Assembly (NCBI GenBank): GCA_016195505.1
Contig: JACPZN010000417.1
Location: 1 to 19,070 of the forward strand
Length of the DNA: 19,070 nucleotides
Direction: 5' to 3'
Source of the DNA: Nitrospirota bacterium
GTDB lineage: Bacteria; Nitrospirota; Nitrospiria; Nitrospirales; Nitrospiraceae
Part shown: positions 1 to 7,293 of the stretch, piece by piece
How positions within the stretch are numbered: the first letter of the stretch is position 1
Layout of the letters: every line of letters starts with the position of its first letter
Program-made: the position numbers and the translations under genes
The notes under the pieces: generated by a model
Databases searched by the model: none
Told to the model about the DNA's origin: nothing
Seen by the model: only the letters and a program-made list of their open reading frames with translations

Positions 1-534
1 AATCGCGTTGGTGACTTTGTTTTTGAGCGCCAGTTGTTTCTCCAAAAACTCCGCCAGCCGGAACAGAATCTGATCGAGCGCCCCGCTGGCCTCGCCGGCC
101 CGCACCATGTGCGCATAGATCGGAGAGAAGTCTTTCTTGTAGGTTTCCAGTACGGCGCTCAGCGCCTTTCCGCCACGAATCTGCTCTCGGATATCTGCAA
201 GCAGCGCTTTGACCGATTTCTTTTCGGCCTGCTCCACCAAGACTCCGAGTGCCTCGACCAACGGAAGCCCGGCAACCAGCAGCGTTGCAAACTGTCTGGT
301 CATCAAGGCGAGATCGTTTGAGGTGAGGGCCGATGAGCGGCCGATTGTGTGAGTGGCTCTGATGCGGCTTCCTTCCGGATGTCGAGCAGAGGTCTGTCCC
401 TGCTCGACGACATCGGTCGGGAACACGCCGTCTTTGCGAAGCTTCAGTCGTGCAACCTTGACGTTTTCCGCGTCAACAATCCCGGTCGCAGGCCCACCGT
501 CGTTCCGATAGCCTCGGTACTGATAGACGGGCAT
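1..534 (-). CDS. gspF: Type II secretion system inner-membrane protein GspF (N-terminal part, runs off window)
   Basis: The first 178 residues of a GspF/PilC-family platform protein, which sits in the inner membrane and couples the secretion ATPase to pseudopilus assembly. The protein begins MPVYQYRGY, the typical GspF start, followed by a short linker and the first cytoplasmic T2SSF helical domain. Family-typical runs are visible: LMTRQFATLLVAGLPLVEAL (about residues 77-96), IREQIRGGKALSAVL, and IYAHMVRAGEASGALDQIL (about 140-158). The start is ATG at 532-534, with a GGAG-containing stretch about 8-11 bases upstream. The C-terminal half with the membrane segments lies outside the window. It follows gspE by 57 bases on the same strand, so the two are almost certainly co-transcribed. 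A type IV pilus PilC is the close alternative. The neighbouring gspC-like gene favours the secretion assignment. Confidence 0.93.
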   Translation of the reverse strand, partial: MPVYQYRGYRNDGGPATGIVDAENVKVARLKLRKDGVFPTDVVEQGQTSARHPEGSRIRATHTIGRSSALTSNDLALMTRQFATLLVAGLPLVEALGVLVEQAEKKSVKALLADIREQIRGGKALSAVLETYKKDFSPIYAHMVRAGEASGALDQILFRLAEFLEKQLALKNKVTNAI

Positions 535-591
535 GGTCAGCAGACTCCAGCAGCACTACCGTGGGTGATTACGCAAACAACCGGCATCTTG

Positions 592-2376
592 CTAGACTTC
601 GATCTCCTGCTGCGTGATCCGCATCACCTCTTCCAGCGTGGTATGGCCTTGAATGACACGTTGAGCACCTTCTTGTTTCAATGTCACCATGCCTTTGGCA
701 ATTGCTGCTTGCTTGATGGCCGTCGAATCCGCTTTGCTTCCAATGAGACGTCTGATTTCGTCATCGAGCACCATCAGTTCAAAAATGCCGGTGCGCCCCC
801 GATAACCGGTCTGCGAACAGGCCGCACATCCCGCCCCCCGGTAGAGGGTGATGCTGTGGCCTGGCGCCAGATCTAGGCGACTCAACTCATCCGCACTGGG
901 TTTGTAGGGTCGTTTGCAATCAGGGCAGATCTTCCTGAGCAGTCGTTGTGCCAGCACGGCGACGACTGAGGAAGCCACGAGAAAAGGCTCGATGCCCATA
1001 TCGATCAGACGGGTGGCGGCGCTGGCGGCGTCGTTCGTGTGGAGCGTAGAAAACACCAAGTGTCCGGTGAGGGAAGCATGGATGGCGATCTCTGCCGTTT
1101 CGCGGTCACGAATTTCTCCGATCATGATGATGTCGGGATCTTGCCGGAGGATCGATCGCAATCCTGTGGCAAACGACAAATTGATTTTGGGATTCACCTG
1201 CATCTGCCCGACCCCGAGCAGTTGATATTCAACCGGATCCTCAACCGTAATGATGTTCTTATCCGGCGCATTGATGTGGCTCAGCGCGGCATAGAGGGTC
1301 GTGGTCTTGCCGCTTCCCGTCGGGCCTGTCACGAGAATGATGCCGTGCGCGAGTTGGATCAGTTGATGGATCGCCGAGAGCCGCTCTCCAGAGAAACCCA
1401 TCTCCGACAAGTTCAGCAAACGATTCTCTTTTTCCAACAACCGCAGCACCACTCGCTCACCGTGAGACGTCGGCAAGACCGAGACACGGAGATCGATATC
1501 CTTGCCCGCAGTCCGAATGGCAAACCGGCCGTCCTGCGGCAGGCGCTTTTCGGCAATATTCAGGCCGGCCATGATTTTCAAACGCGCAATGATGCTGGCT
1601 TGTAAATGCTTCGGTGGCGTCAACACTGGGTAGAGCACTCCGTCGATCCGATACCGTACGACTAATCCACGCTCGAACGACTCGAAGTGGATATCGCTGG
1701 CCCGCTGCCGAACAGCTTGGAATAACACTGAGTTCACCAATCGAATAATCGGGGCTTCATCGGTCGCGTCCAACAAGTCCTGAGGCTCATCGAGCTCATG
1801 TGCGATCTGGTCAAGGCTCTCGCTTGCGGCGATATCCTCCATCACCTGTTCGGCTCCGGCCGGACTGGCAACCTCATCATACGTGCGGTTCAAACAGGCA
1901 AGCAGGGCGACGCCGGTGGTCAAGACCGGCTTAATGGGTTTGCCCAGCAGCAATCGGAGATCGTCGAGCGCGACAGTCTCCAGGGGGTCGGTCGACGCGA
2001 CGAGAATGGCCCCTTCCTCATATCGCAGCGGCAACACCCGGTACCGCCGACAAAAGGCGATCGGCACCTTCTTAATCAGCTCGTGATCGACGTTGGCGGG
2101 GTCCAACTGCGGCATCCAGGGCAATTCAAACTGTTGCGCAAGCCCTTCCAGCAGTTCTTCCTCCCGCAATAGACGCAGATGCAGCAGGACTTCACCGAGT
2201 CGGCCTCCCTTTTCTCGTTGGTAGGCCAAGGCCTCCTCGAGTTTGGAGTCCAATAGATTGAATTTCTCTCCTAGGATGCGTCCCAGGAGGGGCCTACCGT
2301 AGCCCGATTCAGCCTGACTATTTTTTACGGTTTCAGACAATTTATCTTGGTCCCGATTGTATTTAGACGAGTCCAT
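592..2376 (-). CDS. gspE: Type II secretion / pilus assembly ATPase GspE
   Basis: A 594-residue hexameric traffic ATPase that powers pseudopilin assembly from the cytoplasmic face of the inner membrane. Domain order: an N-terminal GspE/MshEN domain (about 30-165), then the ATPase core. Visible motifs are the Asp-box region RASDIHFE (about 225-232), Walker A GPTGSGKT (351-358), Walker B IIMIGEIRD (416-424) and a His box around HASLTGHLVFSTLHTND. Two CxxC pairs (484-487 and 517-520) form the tetracysteine zinc site typical of GspE and many PilB proteins. Length is normal for the family and no key residue is missing. The ATG at 2374-2376 has only a weak ribosome site, but the downstream sequence is continuous family-like protein. 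It precedes gspF by 57 bases. PilB is the alternative name; the function is the same class. Confidence 0.95.
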   Translation of the reverse strand: MDSSKYNRDQDKLSETVKNSQAESGYGRPLLGRILGEKFNLLDSKLEEALAYQREKGGRLGEVLLHLRLLREEELLEGLAQQFELPWMPQLDPANVDHELIKKVPIAFCRRYRVLPLRYEEGAILVASTDPLETVALDDLRLLLGKPIKPVLTTGVALLACLNRTYDEVASPAGAEQVMEDIAASESLDQIAHELDEPQDLLDATDEAPIIRLVNSVLFQAVRQRASDIHFESFERGLVVRYRIDGVLYPVLTPPKHLQASIIARLKIMAGLNIAEKRLPQDGRFAIRTAGKDIDLRVSVLPTSHGERVVLRLLEKENRLLNLSEMGFSGERLSAIHQLIQLAHGIILVTGPTGSGKTTTLYAALSHINAPDKNIITVEDPVEYQLLGVGQMQVNPKINLSFATGLRSILRQDPDIIMIGEIRDRETAEIAIHASLTGHLVFSTLHTNDAASAATRLIDMGIEPFLVASSVVAVLAQRLLRKICPDCKRPYKPSADELSRLDLAPGHSITLYRGAGCAACSQTGYRGRTGIFELMVLDDEIRRLIGSKADSTAIKQAAIAKGMVTLKQEGAQRVIQGHTTLEEVMRITQQEIEV

Positions 2377-2444
2377 TCACTCGGCGTTGTTAAAGTTCCG
2401 AGGGGAAAACCACGCCCTGCTGGCGCATTCCGCCTGTCAAACAT

Positions 2445-2501
2445 ACTCTTCCTTCCAAGGACCTGGCAAGGAGAGTCTTCCCTTTCCCCCTCCTAAGAGG
2501 G
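2445..2501 (-). promoter_or_regulatory. Structured leader upstream of gspE (two stem-loops)
   Basis: Two inverted repeats lie 69-125 bases upstream of the gspE start. At 2445-2476 the arms ACTCTTCCTT and AAGGAGAGT pair with one bulged base, and the loop itself contains a short CCA/TGG pairing. At 2488-2501 the arms CCCTC and GAGGG enclose CTAA. They could form RNA hairpins in the gspE leader. No known riboswitch consensus was recognised, and no T-tract marks a terminator. Confidence 0.3.
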
Positions 2502-2664
2502 TGGGGCACCGCATGTCACAAGTTAGCGTTTCTATGGCCTGAAGGCGGAATCTGTTAATGCAAGACCTTGACTCTTTTGATGAGGAAGACTTATCAGGAA
2601 GGCCGGGGTGGGACAGCTGGGAAAGTTCGGATTTGCGCAAACCTAGGTGATCAACGTTTCGGCC

Positions 2665-2708
2665 GGCGGGCATGAGCAGATCAATCCGCTCGATCTGCTC
2701 ATGCCGCC
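2665..2708. repeat. Long near-perfect inverted repeat (18/17-base arms)
   Basis: Left arm GGCGGGCATGAGCAGATC (2665-2682) and right arm GATCTGCTCATGCCGCC (2692-2708) are complementary apart from one extra C/G, around a 9-base loop. It lies 105 bases downstream of the stop of the unknown gene at 2814 (minus strand). No run of T follows on either strand, so a classical intrinsic terminator is not obvious. A REP-like repeat, a stem in a small RNA, or a transcript-end stabiliser are alternatives. Confidence 0.75.
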
Positions 2709-2813
2709 TACGGCTACTACAGAGTCAGGATCAGTTCGGACATTGCACCACTTGCATAGGCACGCTGGCTCGAGCTGCAAACTCTTCAAGCTGACAGGGT
2801 CGGTACACATCAT

Positions 2814-3314
2814 TCATGCGTTGGTGTTCTTGTTCACCCCATAGCGAATCACTGTATCTGGTGCCACAGGAGCCGGAAAGGTTGAAGGATTCTCAATACG
2901 GTCATCTGAACCAGCTTCAGTTGACGCAAGTGCGAGCTTGGTTCTGACGGCAGCTTCAACTTTTGCGTTATAGCTAGCAGGATTACTGATTCTCTCTGCA
3001 TCGGTCGTACCTGCAAACAAGGCAAGGCTGTTCGGGAAATCCGTCACCCTTGTGCCATCGGCCTTTTCGGGTTTAATCAGCGGGCTGGGCATAAAATGAC
3101 AGGATTTCCAGGTTGAGATCACCTGCAGGAGGGTCACCTGGTTCATATTCTTCAGGGCTTGAATGGTGGCATCCTGATTTATGGCCTGGGTGATGAACTT
3201 TCGAACATTCTCATCCGTTTCCATTGCAGCAATATCCACCTTGGCAAGATCAGACACCATACTGAGATACCGTGGTTCCCTCAGTAGGGCTCTGGCCGCT
3301 TGACGCCTGTCCAC
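2814..3314 (-). CDS. Unknown protein, probably the C-terminal part of an interrupted gene
   Basis: An open frame of 166 residues from a GTG codon at 3312-3314, which has no clear ribosome site. I do not recognise the family. The product is soluble and fairly charged, contains a helical-looking stretch (about residues 10-70) and ends VIRYGVNKNTNA. The frame stays open upstream of the GTG, reading ASGNNNDASISSLYLVDRR, back to a TAG at about 3363-3365. The neighbouring frame, which carries protein-like sequence from 3550 downwards, loses its protein character at just that point. The simplest reading is that this is the 3' part of a longer gene broken by a one-base frameshift near 3345-3375. A genuine small stand-alone gene is the less likely alternative. 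Confidence 0.45.
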   Translation of the reverse strand: MDRRQAARALLREPRYLSMVSDLAKVDIAAMETDENVRKFITQAINQDATIQALKNMNQVTLLQVISTWKSCHFMPSPLIKPEKADGTRVTDFPNSLALFAGTTDAERISNPASYNAKVEAAVRTKLALASTEAGSDDRIENPSTFPAPVAPDTVIRYGVNKNTNA

Positions 3315-3565
3315 AAGATAGAGCGAAGAAATACTCGCGTCATTGTTATTGCCGGAAGCGACCAGCTAGGCGTAGCACTGATTTCACGGCTGTTCGAATC
3401 CTTGATGTCCAAGAACGCTTTGACCCCGCGAACCAAGGCATCGCCCAAGAAGATGCCAATGACTGCCGGGTTGCCTTCATTGACTTCAGTAGTAAAGTCA
3501 AGATTGGGTCGTAACGGAAATCCTTCTTCCAAGGTGCCACTGACCACCACGAGGACAAACTTGGT
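3281..3565 (-). pseudogene. N-terminal fragment of the interrupted unknown gene
   Basis: The frame right after the TGA of the upstream small secreted gene stays open and reads TKFVLVVVSGTLEEG, then FPLRPNLDFTTEVNEGNPAV and IGIFLGDALVRGVKAFLDIK. This is convincing protein sequence. The first possible start is GTG at 3548-3550, without a ribosome site. From about 3370 the frame turns into basic, unstructured sequence and stops at 3281-3283, while a sister frame starts to look coding. The region therefore looks like one gene damaged by a -1 frameshift. Because it has no start or signal peptide of its own, it may once have been continuous with the secreted protein at 3566-3823. I do not recognise a family. 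A sequencing error would give the same picture. Confidence 0.45.
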
Positions 3566-3823
3566 TCACCTACACTCTCTGGTAAAATCGTTGGTATGTA
3601 ATTGCAGGTGTCTCTGGGCGACATGAGCAGGTAATGTCAGGGTCTTCGAGCCCTTCTCATCATCCCCAGTGACCGCAGTTTCAACATGACAGATGGTCAG
3701 TCTCTGGACTCCGTTGCGCTTGTCGTCGTCTCGATCCGCGATTGCCTCGGACGTGATTCCCACAAGGCACATGAACGAGATCAGTCCTCCGGCCAATGGT
3801 AAAAACCATTTGTAAGCCTGCAT
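3566..3823 (-). CDS. Small secreted protein with ICH-type cysteine domain, unknown function
   Basis: An 85-residue protein with a clear Sec signal peptide: MQAYK, then a hydrophobic stretch (about 6-27), with cleavage probably after the SEAIA run. The mature part holds RLTICHVETAV and LTLPAHVAQRHLQLHTNDF and ends ECR. This resembles the short ICH...PAHxxxH...C modules found in bacterial secreted and cell-surface proteins, often next to a metal- or disulfide-like Cys/His set; that link is family knowledge, not proven here. The start is well supported: ATG at 3821-3823 with a perfect Shine-Dalgarno AGGAGGT (3829-3835) at ideal spacing. The downstream frame remains open after its TGA, so it may be the leading part of a larger broken gene. 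It lies between gspC and gspE, where gspD would normally be. Confidence 0.6.
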   Translation of the reverse strand: MQAYKWFLPLAGGLISFMCLVGITSEAIADRDDDKRNGVQRLTICHVETAVTGDDEKGSKTLTLPAHVAQRHLQLHTNDFTRECR

Positions 3824-4142
3824 GGCACACCTCCTATGGGTTGGAATAAATGTGCCTCCGATCGATGATGCTGAGGGGGGGTGGGATGTAGGATTGTATA
3901 CACGAACGCATTCTTTTGAGGGAACTACTTTGATAAACTAATGAACTATACGTATATTGAAGAACGGTGTTCGATGTAAATATTAGAATGAGGTTTATCG
4001 CCTATATAATTAATGTCAATAGATATTTTCATCTTGAATGAACCAGGGTTGAAAATTAAGTTCTGCTCTGGGCAGGATCAGGGGAAAACTAGAGAGAGGA
4101 GTGGAAGTAGATTGCAGACAAGTCACGCTCGCTCAAGGTCGC
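3824..4142. other. AT-rich gene-free stretch, probable promoter region of the 3566-3823 gene
   Basis: No gene is visible. The part from about 3890 to 4060 is much more AT-rich than the rest of the window. It contains a perfect 10-base palindrome TATACGTATA (3947-3956) and, on the minus strand, a perfect -35-like TTGACA (4014-4019) whose best -10 partner is poor. The base composition suggests a regulatory region or imported DNA. The Shine-Dalgarno of the downstream gene lies at 3829-3835. Confidence 0.5.
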
Positions 4143-5024
4143 TCAGCGGAGTTCGTACGTGACCGTCGAACGTTGGTTGTTCCGAACCATGTCGAGCTTA
4201 ACGACCCGCTCGTTCTTCAATTGCTGGAGCAAGCTCAACATCGTACTAGGATCGCGAATATCGACGCCATTGACCCGCTGCAGCACATCCCCTGCTTGAA
4301 CACCTATCTTTTCGTAGAAACTGGTAGGAGCGATGTAGTCGATGCGGAAGCCGTTGACGGTTCCATTCACCATGTTCGGTACGGCTCTGGCTTGTGTCAG
4401 GAGCTTCGGCAGATCGCTCATGGCCGACTCAACTTCTCGGCGGTCGATTACCTTCCGAAGTGGAGCGCCAGGCGCTGGGGCTGCGGACGCAGTGGGAGCA
4501 ACAGCAGGGAGAGCCGGATTTTCAGACAACCCCAGCTCCAGCAATTCCTCCAAGTTGCCCTGGCGAATAACAATTCCATTGCGGCGGATCTCAGTGACTT
4601 CTCCCAGGTCTGGAATCTGATCATGCAGACGGTACAAAGCCTGTTTCTTGGACGATAGTTCTTCAACAATCGCAAAAACACCATGTTGGTCGCCTAGCAC
4701 CACCCCAATCAGCCGAAGCTTGGCGGCGACGCCCAACGAAGCCCGAACCGGATTTCCAGCAGCTGCATCTTGATGCGCCAGGCCTTGAGACGGAGGGGGA
4801 AGCAAAAAGAGACCACTGGAACGAACATCTTCCGCATCCTGAGTCGGCGAATATGAGACAGGAAGCGCAGATTCACTGCCGTCCGATCCCATTGGACGCT
4901 CCGGCACAAAATACAACGCTTCCGCGACGAACGCGTTAATGGAGTGGGCGATAAGAAATCCGCTCACCACCATACCGACGAGTAAGCCGACGCGCCGTAC
5001 TTGCTGATGGGGAATCTGTGGCAA
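4143..5024 (-). CDS. gspC: Type II secretion system protein GspC (PDZ domain)
   Basis: A 293-residue bitopic inner-membrane protein that connects the inner-membrane platform to the outer-membrane secretin. There is a short cytoplasmic N-terminus, one membrane segment (about 12-31), a Pro/Ser-rich periplasmic linker, then the GspC homology region (about 100-158; LIGVVLGDQHGVFAIVEE). A C-terminal PDZ domain (about 220-290) reads FRIDYIAPTSFYEKIGVQAG, then DVLQRVNGVDI. The start is TTG at 5022-5024. It is the only standard start before the membrane segment, and GGAG lies 9 bases upstream. A promoter candidate is at 5056-5085. It is separated from gspE by about 1.8 kb of unrelated sequence, and gspD is not adjacent. 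A generic membrane-anchored PDZ protein is possible, but the homology region and neighbours favour GspC. Confidence 0.87.
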   Translation of the reverse strand: MPQIPHQQVRRVGLLVGMVVSGFLIAHSINAFVAEALYFVPERPMGSDGSESALPVSYSPTQDAEDVRSSGLFLLPPPSQGLAHQDAAAGNPVRASLGVAAKLRLIGVVLGDQHGVFAIVEELSSKKQALYRLHDQIPDLGEVTEIRRNGIVIRQGNLEELLELGLSENPALPAVAPTASAAPAPGAPLRKVIDRREVESAMSDLPKLLTQARAVPNMVNGTVNGFRIDYIAPTSFYEKIGVQAGDVLQRVNGVDIRDPSTMLSLLQQLKNERVVKLDMVRNNQRSTVTYELR

Positions 5025-5055
5025 TGAGATGGTCTCCGGCTCTGGACTAGGTTTT

Positions 5056-5085
5056 ATAGTACCCGTTTAAGGTCCCTGGTCGCAA
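5056..5085 (-). promoter_or_regulatory. Candidate sigma-70 promoter for gspC
   Basis: On the minus strand, TTGCGA (5080-5085) and TACTAT (5056-5061) are 18 bases apart, giving a leader of about 25 bases before the TTG start of gspC. The match is moderate. Confidence 0.35.
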
Positions 5086-5096
5086 CGGCCTTGTGC

Positions 5097-5113
5097 GCCA
5101 AATACGATTTGGC
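5097..5113. promoter_or_regulatory. Perfect dyad between gspC and gmd, possible operator
   Basis: The sequence GCCAAATACGATTTGGC is a perfect inverted repeat with 7-base arms and a 3-base centre. It lies between the candidate gspC promoter (just upstream of its -35) and the candidate gmd promoter (9 bases upstream of its -35). That is a natural place for a regulator acting on both divergent genes. No regulator family is identified. Confidence 0.4.
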
Positions 5114-5121
5114 ACGGTGGG

Positions 5122-5150
5122 TAGACAAAACGACTGAAGCAGGCAATAAT
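5122..5150 (+). promoter_or_regulatory. Candidate sigma-70 promoter for gmd-fcl
   Basis: TAGACA (5122-5127) and AATAAT (5145-5150) are 17 bases apart, each matching five of six consensus positions. Transcription would start near 5157, about 20 bases before the GTG start of gmd. This also argues against the longer frame starting at 5091. Confidence 0.5.
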
Positions 5151-5177
5151 CGGCTCCTCACAAAGGGAGATCCACGG

Positions 5178-6185
5178 GTGAAGAAAGCGCTCATCACGGG
5201 AATTACCGGCCAGGACGGATCCTATCTCGCTGAATTTCTCCTGGCAAAGGGATACGAGGTTTACGGCATTATCCGGCGCTCCAGCTCGTTCAACACGGGA
5301 CGCATCGACCCCATCTACCAGGATCCCCATGTTCCAAATCCTCGGCTTCGTCTCATCTATGGGGACCTGAACGATGCCAGCTCGCTCAACCATACGATTC
5401 GTACCATTCAACCCGACGAGATCTACAATCTGGGAGCGCAAAGCCATGTGCGGGTCAGTTTCGATATCCCTGAGTATACTGGTGAAATAACGGGTTTGGG
5501 CACCATTCGTTTGCTTGAAGCTATTCGCGAGAGCGGCATTAAGCCGAAATTTTACCAGGCATCATCCAGCGAGATGTTCGGAAAAGTCCTCGAAGTTCCT
5601 CAACGTGAAACGACACCGTTCTACCCCCGAAGCCCGTATGGAGCTGCGAAGGTGTATGCCTACTGGATCACCGTCAATTACCGCGAAGCCTACGGTCTGT
5701 TTGCGTGCAACGGCATTCTCTTCAACCATGAGTCTCCTCGCCGAGGCGAAACCTTCGTGACGCGCAAGATCACGAAGGCTGCCGCCCGAATCAAGCTGGG
5801 GCTCCAATATGATCTGTACCTCGGAAATCTGGACGCCAAACGCGACTGGGGGTTTGCCGGCGACTACATCGAAGCGATGTGGATGATGTTGCAGGCCAAG
5901 ACTCCAAACGATTATGTCATTGCCACCGGCGAAACGCATACCGTCAAGGAAATGCTCGAGCTTGCCTTCGACCGCCTGCAACTGGATTGGAGAAAACACG
6001 TCAAGATCGATTCAAAGTACTATCGCCCGACGGAGGTAGATCTCCTCATTGGCGATGCCAGCAAAGCGAAGAAAGAACTTGGCTGGCAGCCGAAGGTCCG
6101 CTTCGAAGAGCTGATCGTCATGATGGTCGACGCAGATCTGGCCGCAGAGAAAGAAAAGCTGGATGGTACCAGTAGGAGAGGCTAG
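5178..6185 (+). CDS. gmd: GDP-mannose 4,6-dehydratase
   Basis: Converts GDP-D-mannose to GDP-4-keto-6-deoxymannose in the cytoplasm, the first step to GDP-L-fucose and related deoxysugars for surface polysaccharide. It is a 335-residue extended short-chain dehydrogenase. The Rossmann motif GITGQDG is at residues 8-14, the catalytic Ser/Glu are in SSSEMFG (S131, E132), and the Tyr-Lys pair is in YGAAK (Y154, K158). Family-typical NHESPRRGETFVTRKIT and RDWGFAGDYIEAMW follow. The start is GTG at 5178, chosen because GGGAG sits 8 bases upstream and the protein then begins KKALITG like other GMDs. An upstream ATG at 5091 would add 29 residues with no family character and would lie before the promoter. 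fcl follows immediately, so the two form an operon. Confidence 0.95.
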   Translation: MKKALITGITGQDGSYLAEFLLAKGYEVYGIIRRSSSFNTGRIDPIYQDPHVPNPRLRLIYGDLNDASSLNHTIRTIQPDEIYNLGAQSHVRVSFDIPEYTGEITGLGTIRLLEAIRESGIKPKFYQASSSEMFGKVLEVPQRETTPFYPRSPYGAAKVYAYWITVNYREAYGLFACNGILFNHESPRRGETFVTRKITKAAARIKLGLQYDLYLGNLDAKRDWGFAGDYIEAMWMMLQAKTPNDYVIATGETHTVKEMLELAFDRLQLDWRKHVKIDSKYYRPTEVDLLIGDASKAKKELGWQPKVRFEELIVMMVDADLAAEKEKLDGTSRRG

Positions 6186-6186
6186 A

Positions 6187-7170
6187 GTGACCAGCACCCA
6201 GGCGACCATGACCTCATTTTGGGAAAATCAGCGCGTTGTTGTCACCGGTGGAGCAGGATTCCTGGGGTCATTTGTCGTGGAACATTTGCGTGCTAAGGGT
6301 TGCCAGCAGATCGTCATTCCACGGAGCAAGGACTACGATCTGGTGCAGATGGACGCCGTGCAACAGCTGTATCGCGATGCGAAGCCGGACCTTGTGGTCC
6401 ATCTGGCCGCGCGCGTCGGGGGCATCGGCGCAAACCAAGCCAATCCGGGACGGTTCTTCTACGACAATCTGATGATGGGCACTCAGTTGATCGAAGTCGG
6501 GCGCCAACGGGGGCTGAAGAAATTTGTGGCACTCGGGACGATCTGCGCGTATCCGAAGTTTGCTCCCATCCCCTTTAAGGAAGACGATATTTGGAACGGA
6601 TATCCTGAAGAGACCAATGCGCCATACGGTCTGGCGAAGAAGATGATGCTGGTGCAGTCGCAGGCCTATCGGCAACAATACGGCTTCAATTCGATCGTCC
6701 TGTTTCCCGTGAATCTCTACGGGCCGCGTGACAACTTCGACCTCAAGACCTCACATGTCATTCCGGCGCTTATACGGAAATGCGTGACCGCGAAGGAAGC
6801 GGGGCACGCTTCTCTTATGTTATGGGGAGATGGATCTCCGACTCGAGAGTTTTTGTATGTCGAGGACGCCGCCCAAGGGATTCTTCTCGCGGCTGAACTG
6901 TACGAGGAAAGCGTTCCCGTCAACTTGGGAACGGGTGAAGAAATCACCATTCGAAATCTTGCCACGATGATCGCGGACGAGGTGGGATTCGCCGGCCAGA
7001 TCGAGTGGGATACCACCAAGCCGAACGGCCAGCCCCGCCGATGTCTTGATGTGAGCCGGGCCAAGCAGCTCTTTGGATTCCAAGCCCGACATGGCTTGCG
7101 CGAGGGACTCAAAAAAACCATCCAATGGTTTCACCGGAATAACAAGTCCCTTAGAGAGGTCACTTTTTAG
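6187..7170 (+). CDS. fcl: GDP-L-fucose synthase (GDP-4-keto-6-deoxymannose epimerase/reductase)
   Basis: An NADPH-dependent epimerase/reductase that completes GDP-L-fucose synthesis from the product of gmd. It has 327 residues, normal for the family. The nucleotide-binding motif GGAGFLG is at 21-27. LGTICAYPK matches the LGSSCIYPK region of the E. coli enzyme, with the catalytic-type cysteine at about 120. The YxxxK pair is in PYGLAKK (Y147, K151), and PVNLYGPRDNFD follows. The start is GTG at 6187, one base after the gmd stop, with AGGAG about 8 bases upstream. An ATG at 6163 would overlap gmd, and the ATG at 6208 has no good ribosome site. The tight spacing indicates translational coupling with gmd. 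Also known as wcaG. Confidence 0.94.
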   Translation: MTSTQATMTSFWENQRVVVTGGAGFLGSFVVEHLRAKGCQQIVIPRSKDYDLVQMDAVQQLYRDAKPDLVVHLAARVGGIGANQANPGRFFYDNLMMGTQLIEVGRQRGLKKFVALGTICAYPKFAPIPFKEDDIWNGYPEETNAPYGLAKKMMLVQSQAYRQQYGFNSIVLFPVNLYGPRDNFDLKTSHVIPALIRKCVTAKEAGHASLMLWGDGSPTREFLYVEDAAQGILLAAELYEESVPVNLGTGEEITIRNLATMIADEVGFAGQIEWDTTKPNGQPRRCLDVSRAKQLFGFQARHGLREGLKKTIQWFHRNNKSLREVTF

Positions 7171-7293
7171 GCCTTGTATCCTATCGATAATTCCTCCTCC
7201 GGTGTTCTAAAGTGGACGCCTGGCATGCGCTGCTTGGCAGATTATTTTAGTGAGTCTAGTGTTTCCAGTTCAGATCACTCGCAGCCAACCAAG

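Larger units (their letters stand above)
2377..2813. other. Gene-free stretch with several inverted repeats, upstream of gspE
   Basis: I see no convincing gene in these 437 bases. The short reading frames on both strands have no recognisable protein character. The stretch holds the leader of gspE (minus strand), with two predicted stem-loops at 2445-2476 and 2488-2501, and a long inverted repeat at 2665-2708. I found no convincing -35/-10 pair for gspE. Either the promoter is non-canonical or transcription enters from further upstream. Confidence 0.6.

Noticed and set aside
349..876. 175-residue plus-strand open frame across the gspF-gspE junction
   Set aside because: Both opposing genes are clear family members. 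This frame shows no domain and is a shadow of them.
1039..1605. 188-residue plus-strand open frame inside gspE
   Set aside because: It lies fully opposite the well-supported GspE coding sequence and has no recognisable protein features or ribosome site.
2437..2673. 78-residue minus-strand frame upstream of gspE
   Set aside because: Low-complexity Ser/Pro-rich sequence without a family or ribosome site; it overlaps the stem-loops and is more likely a leader.
5091..5177. Upstream ATG start for gmd adding 29 residues
   Set aside because: The added residues are not family-like, the candidate promoter lies downstream of this ATG, and the GTG at 5178 has a good Shine-Dalgarno.
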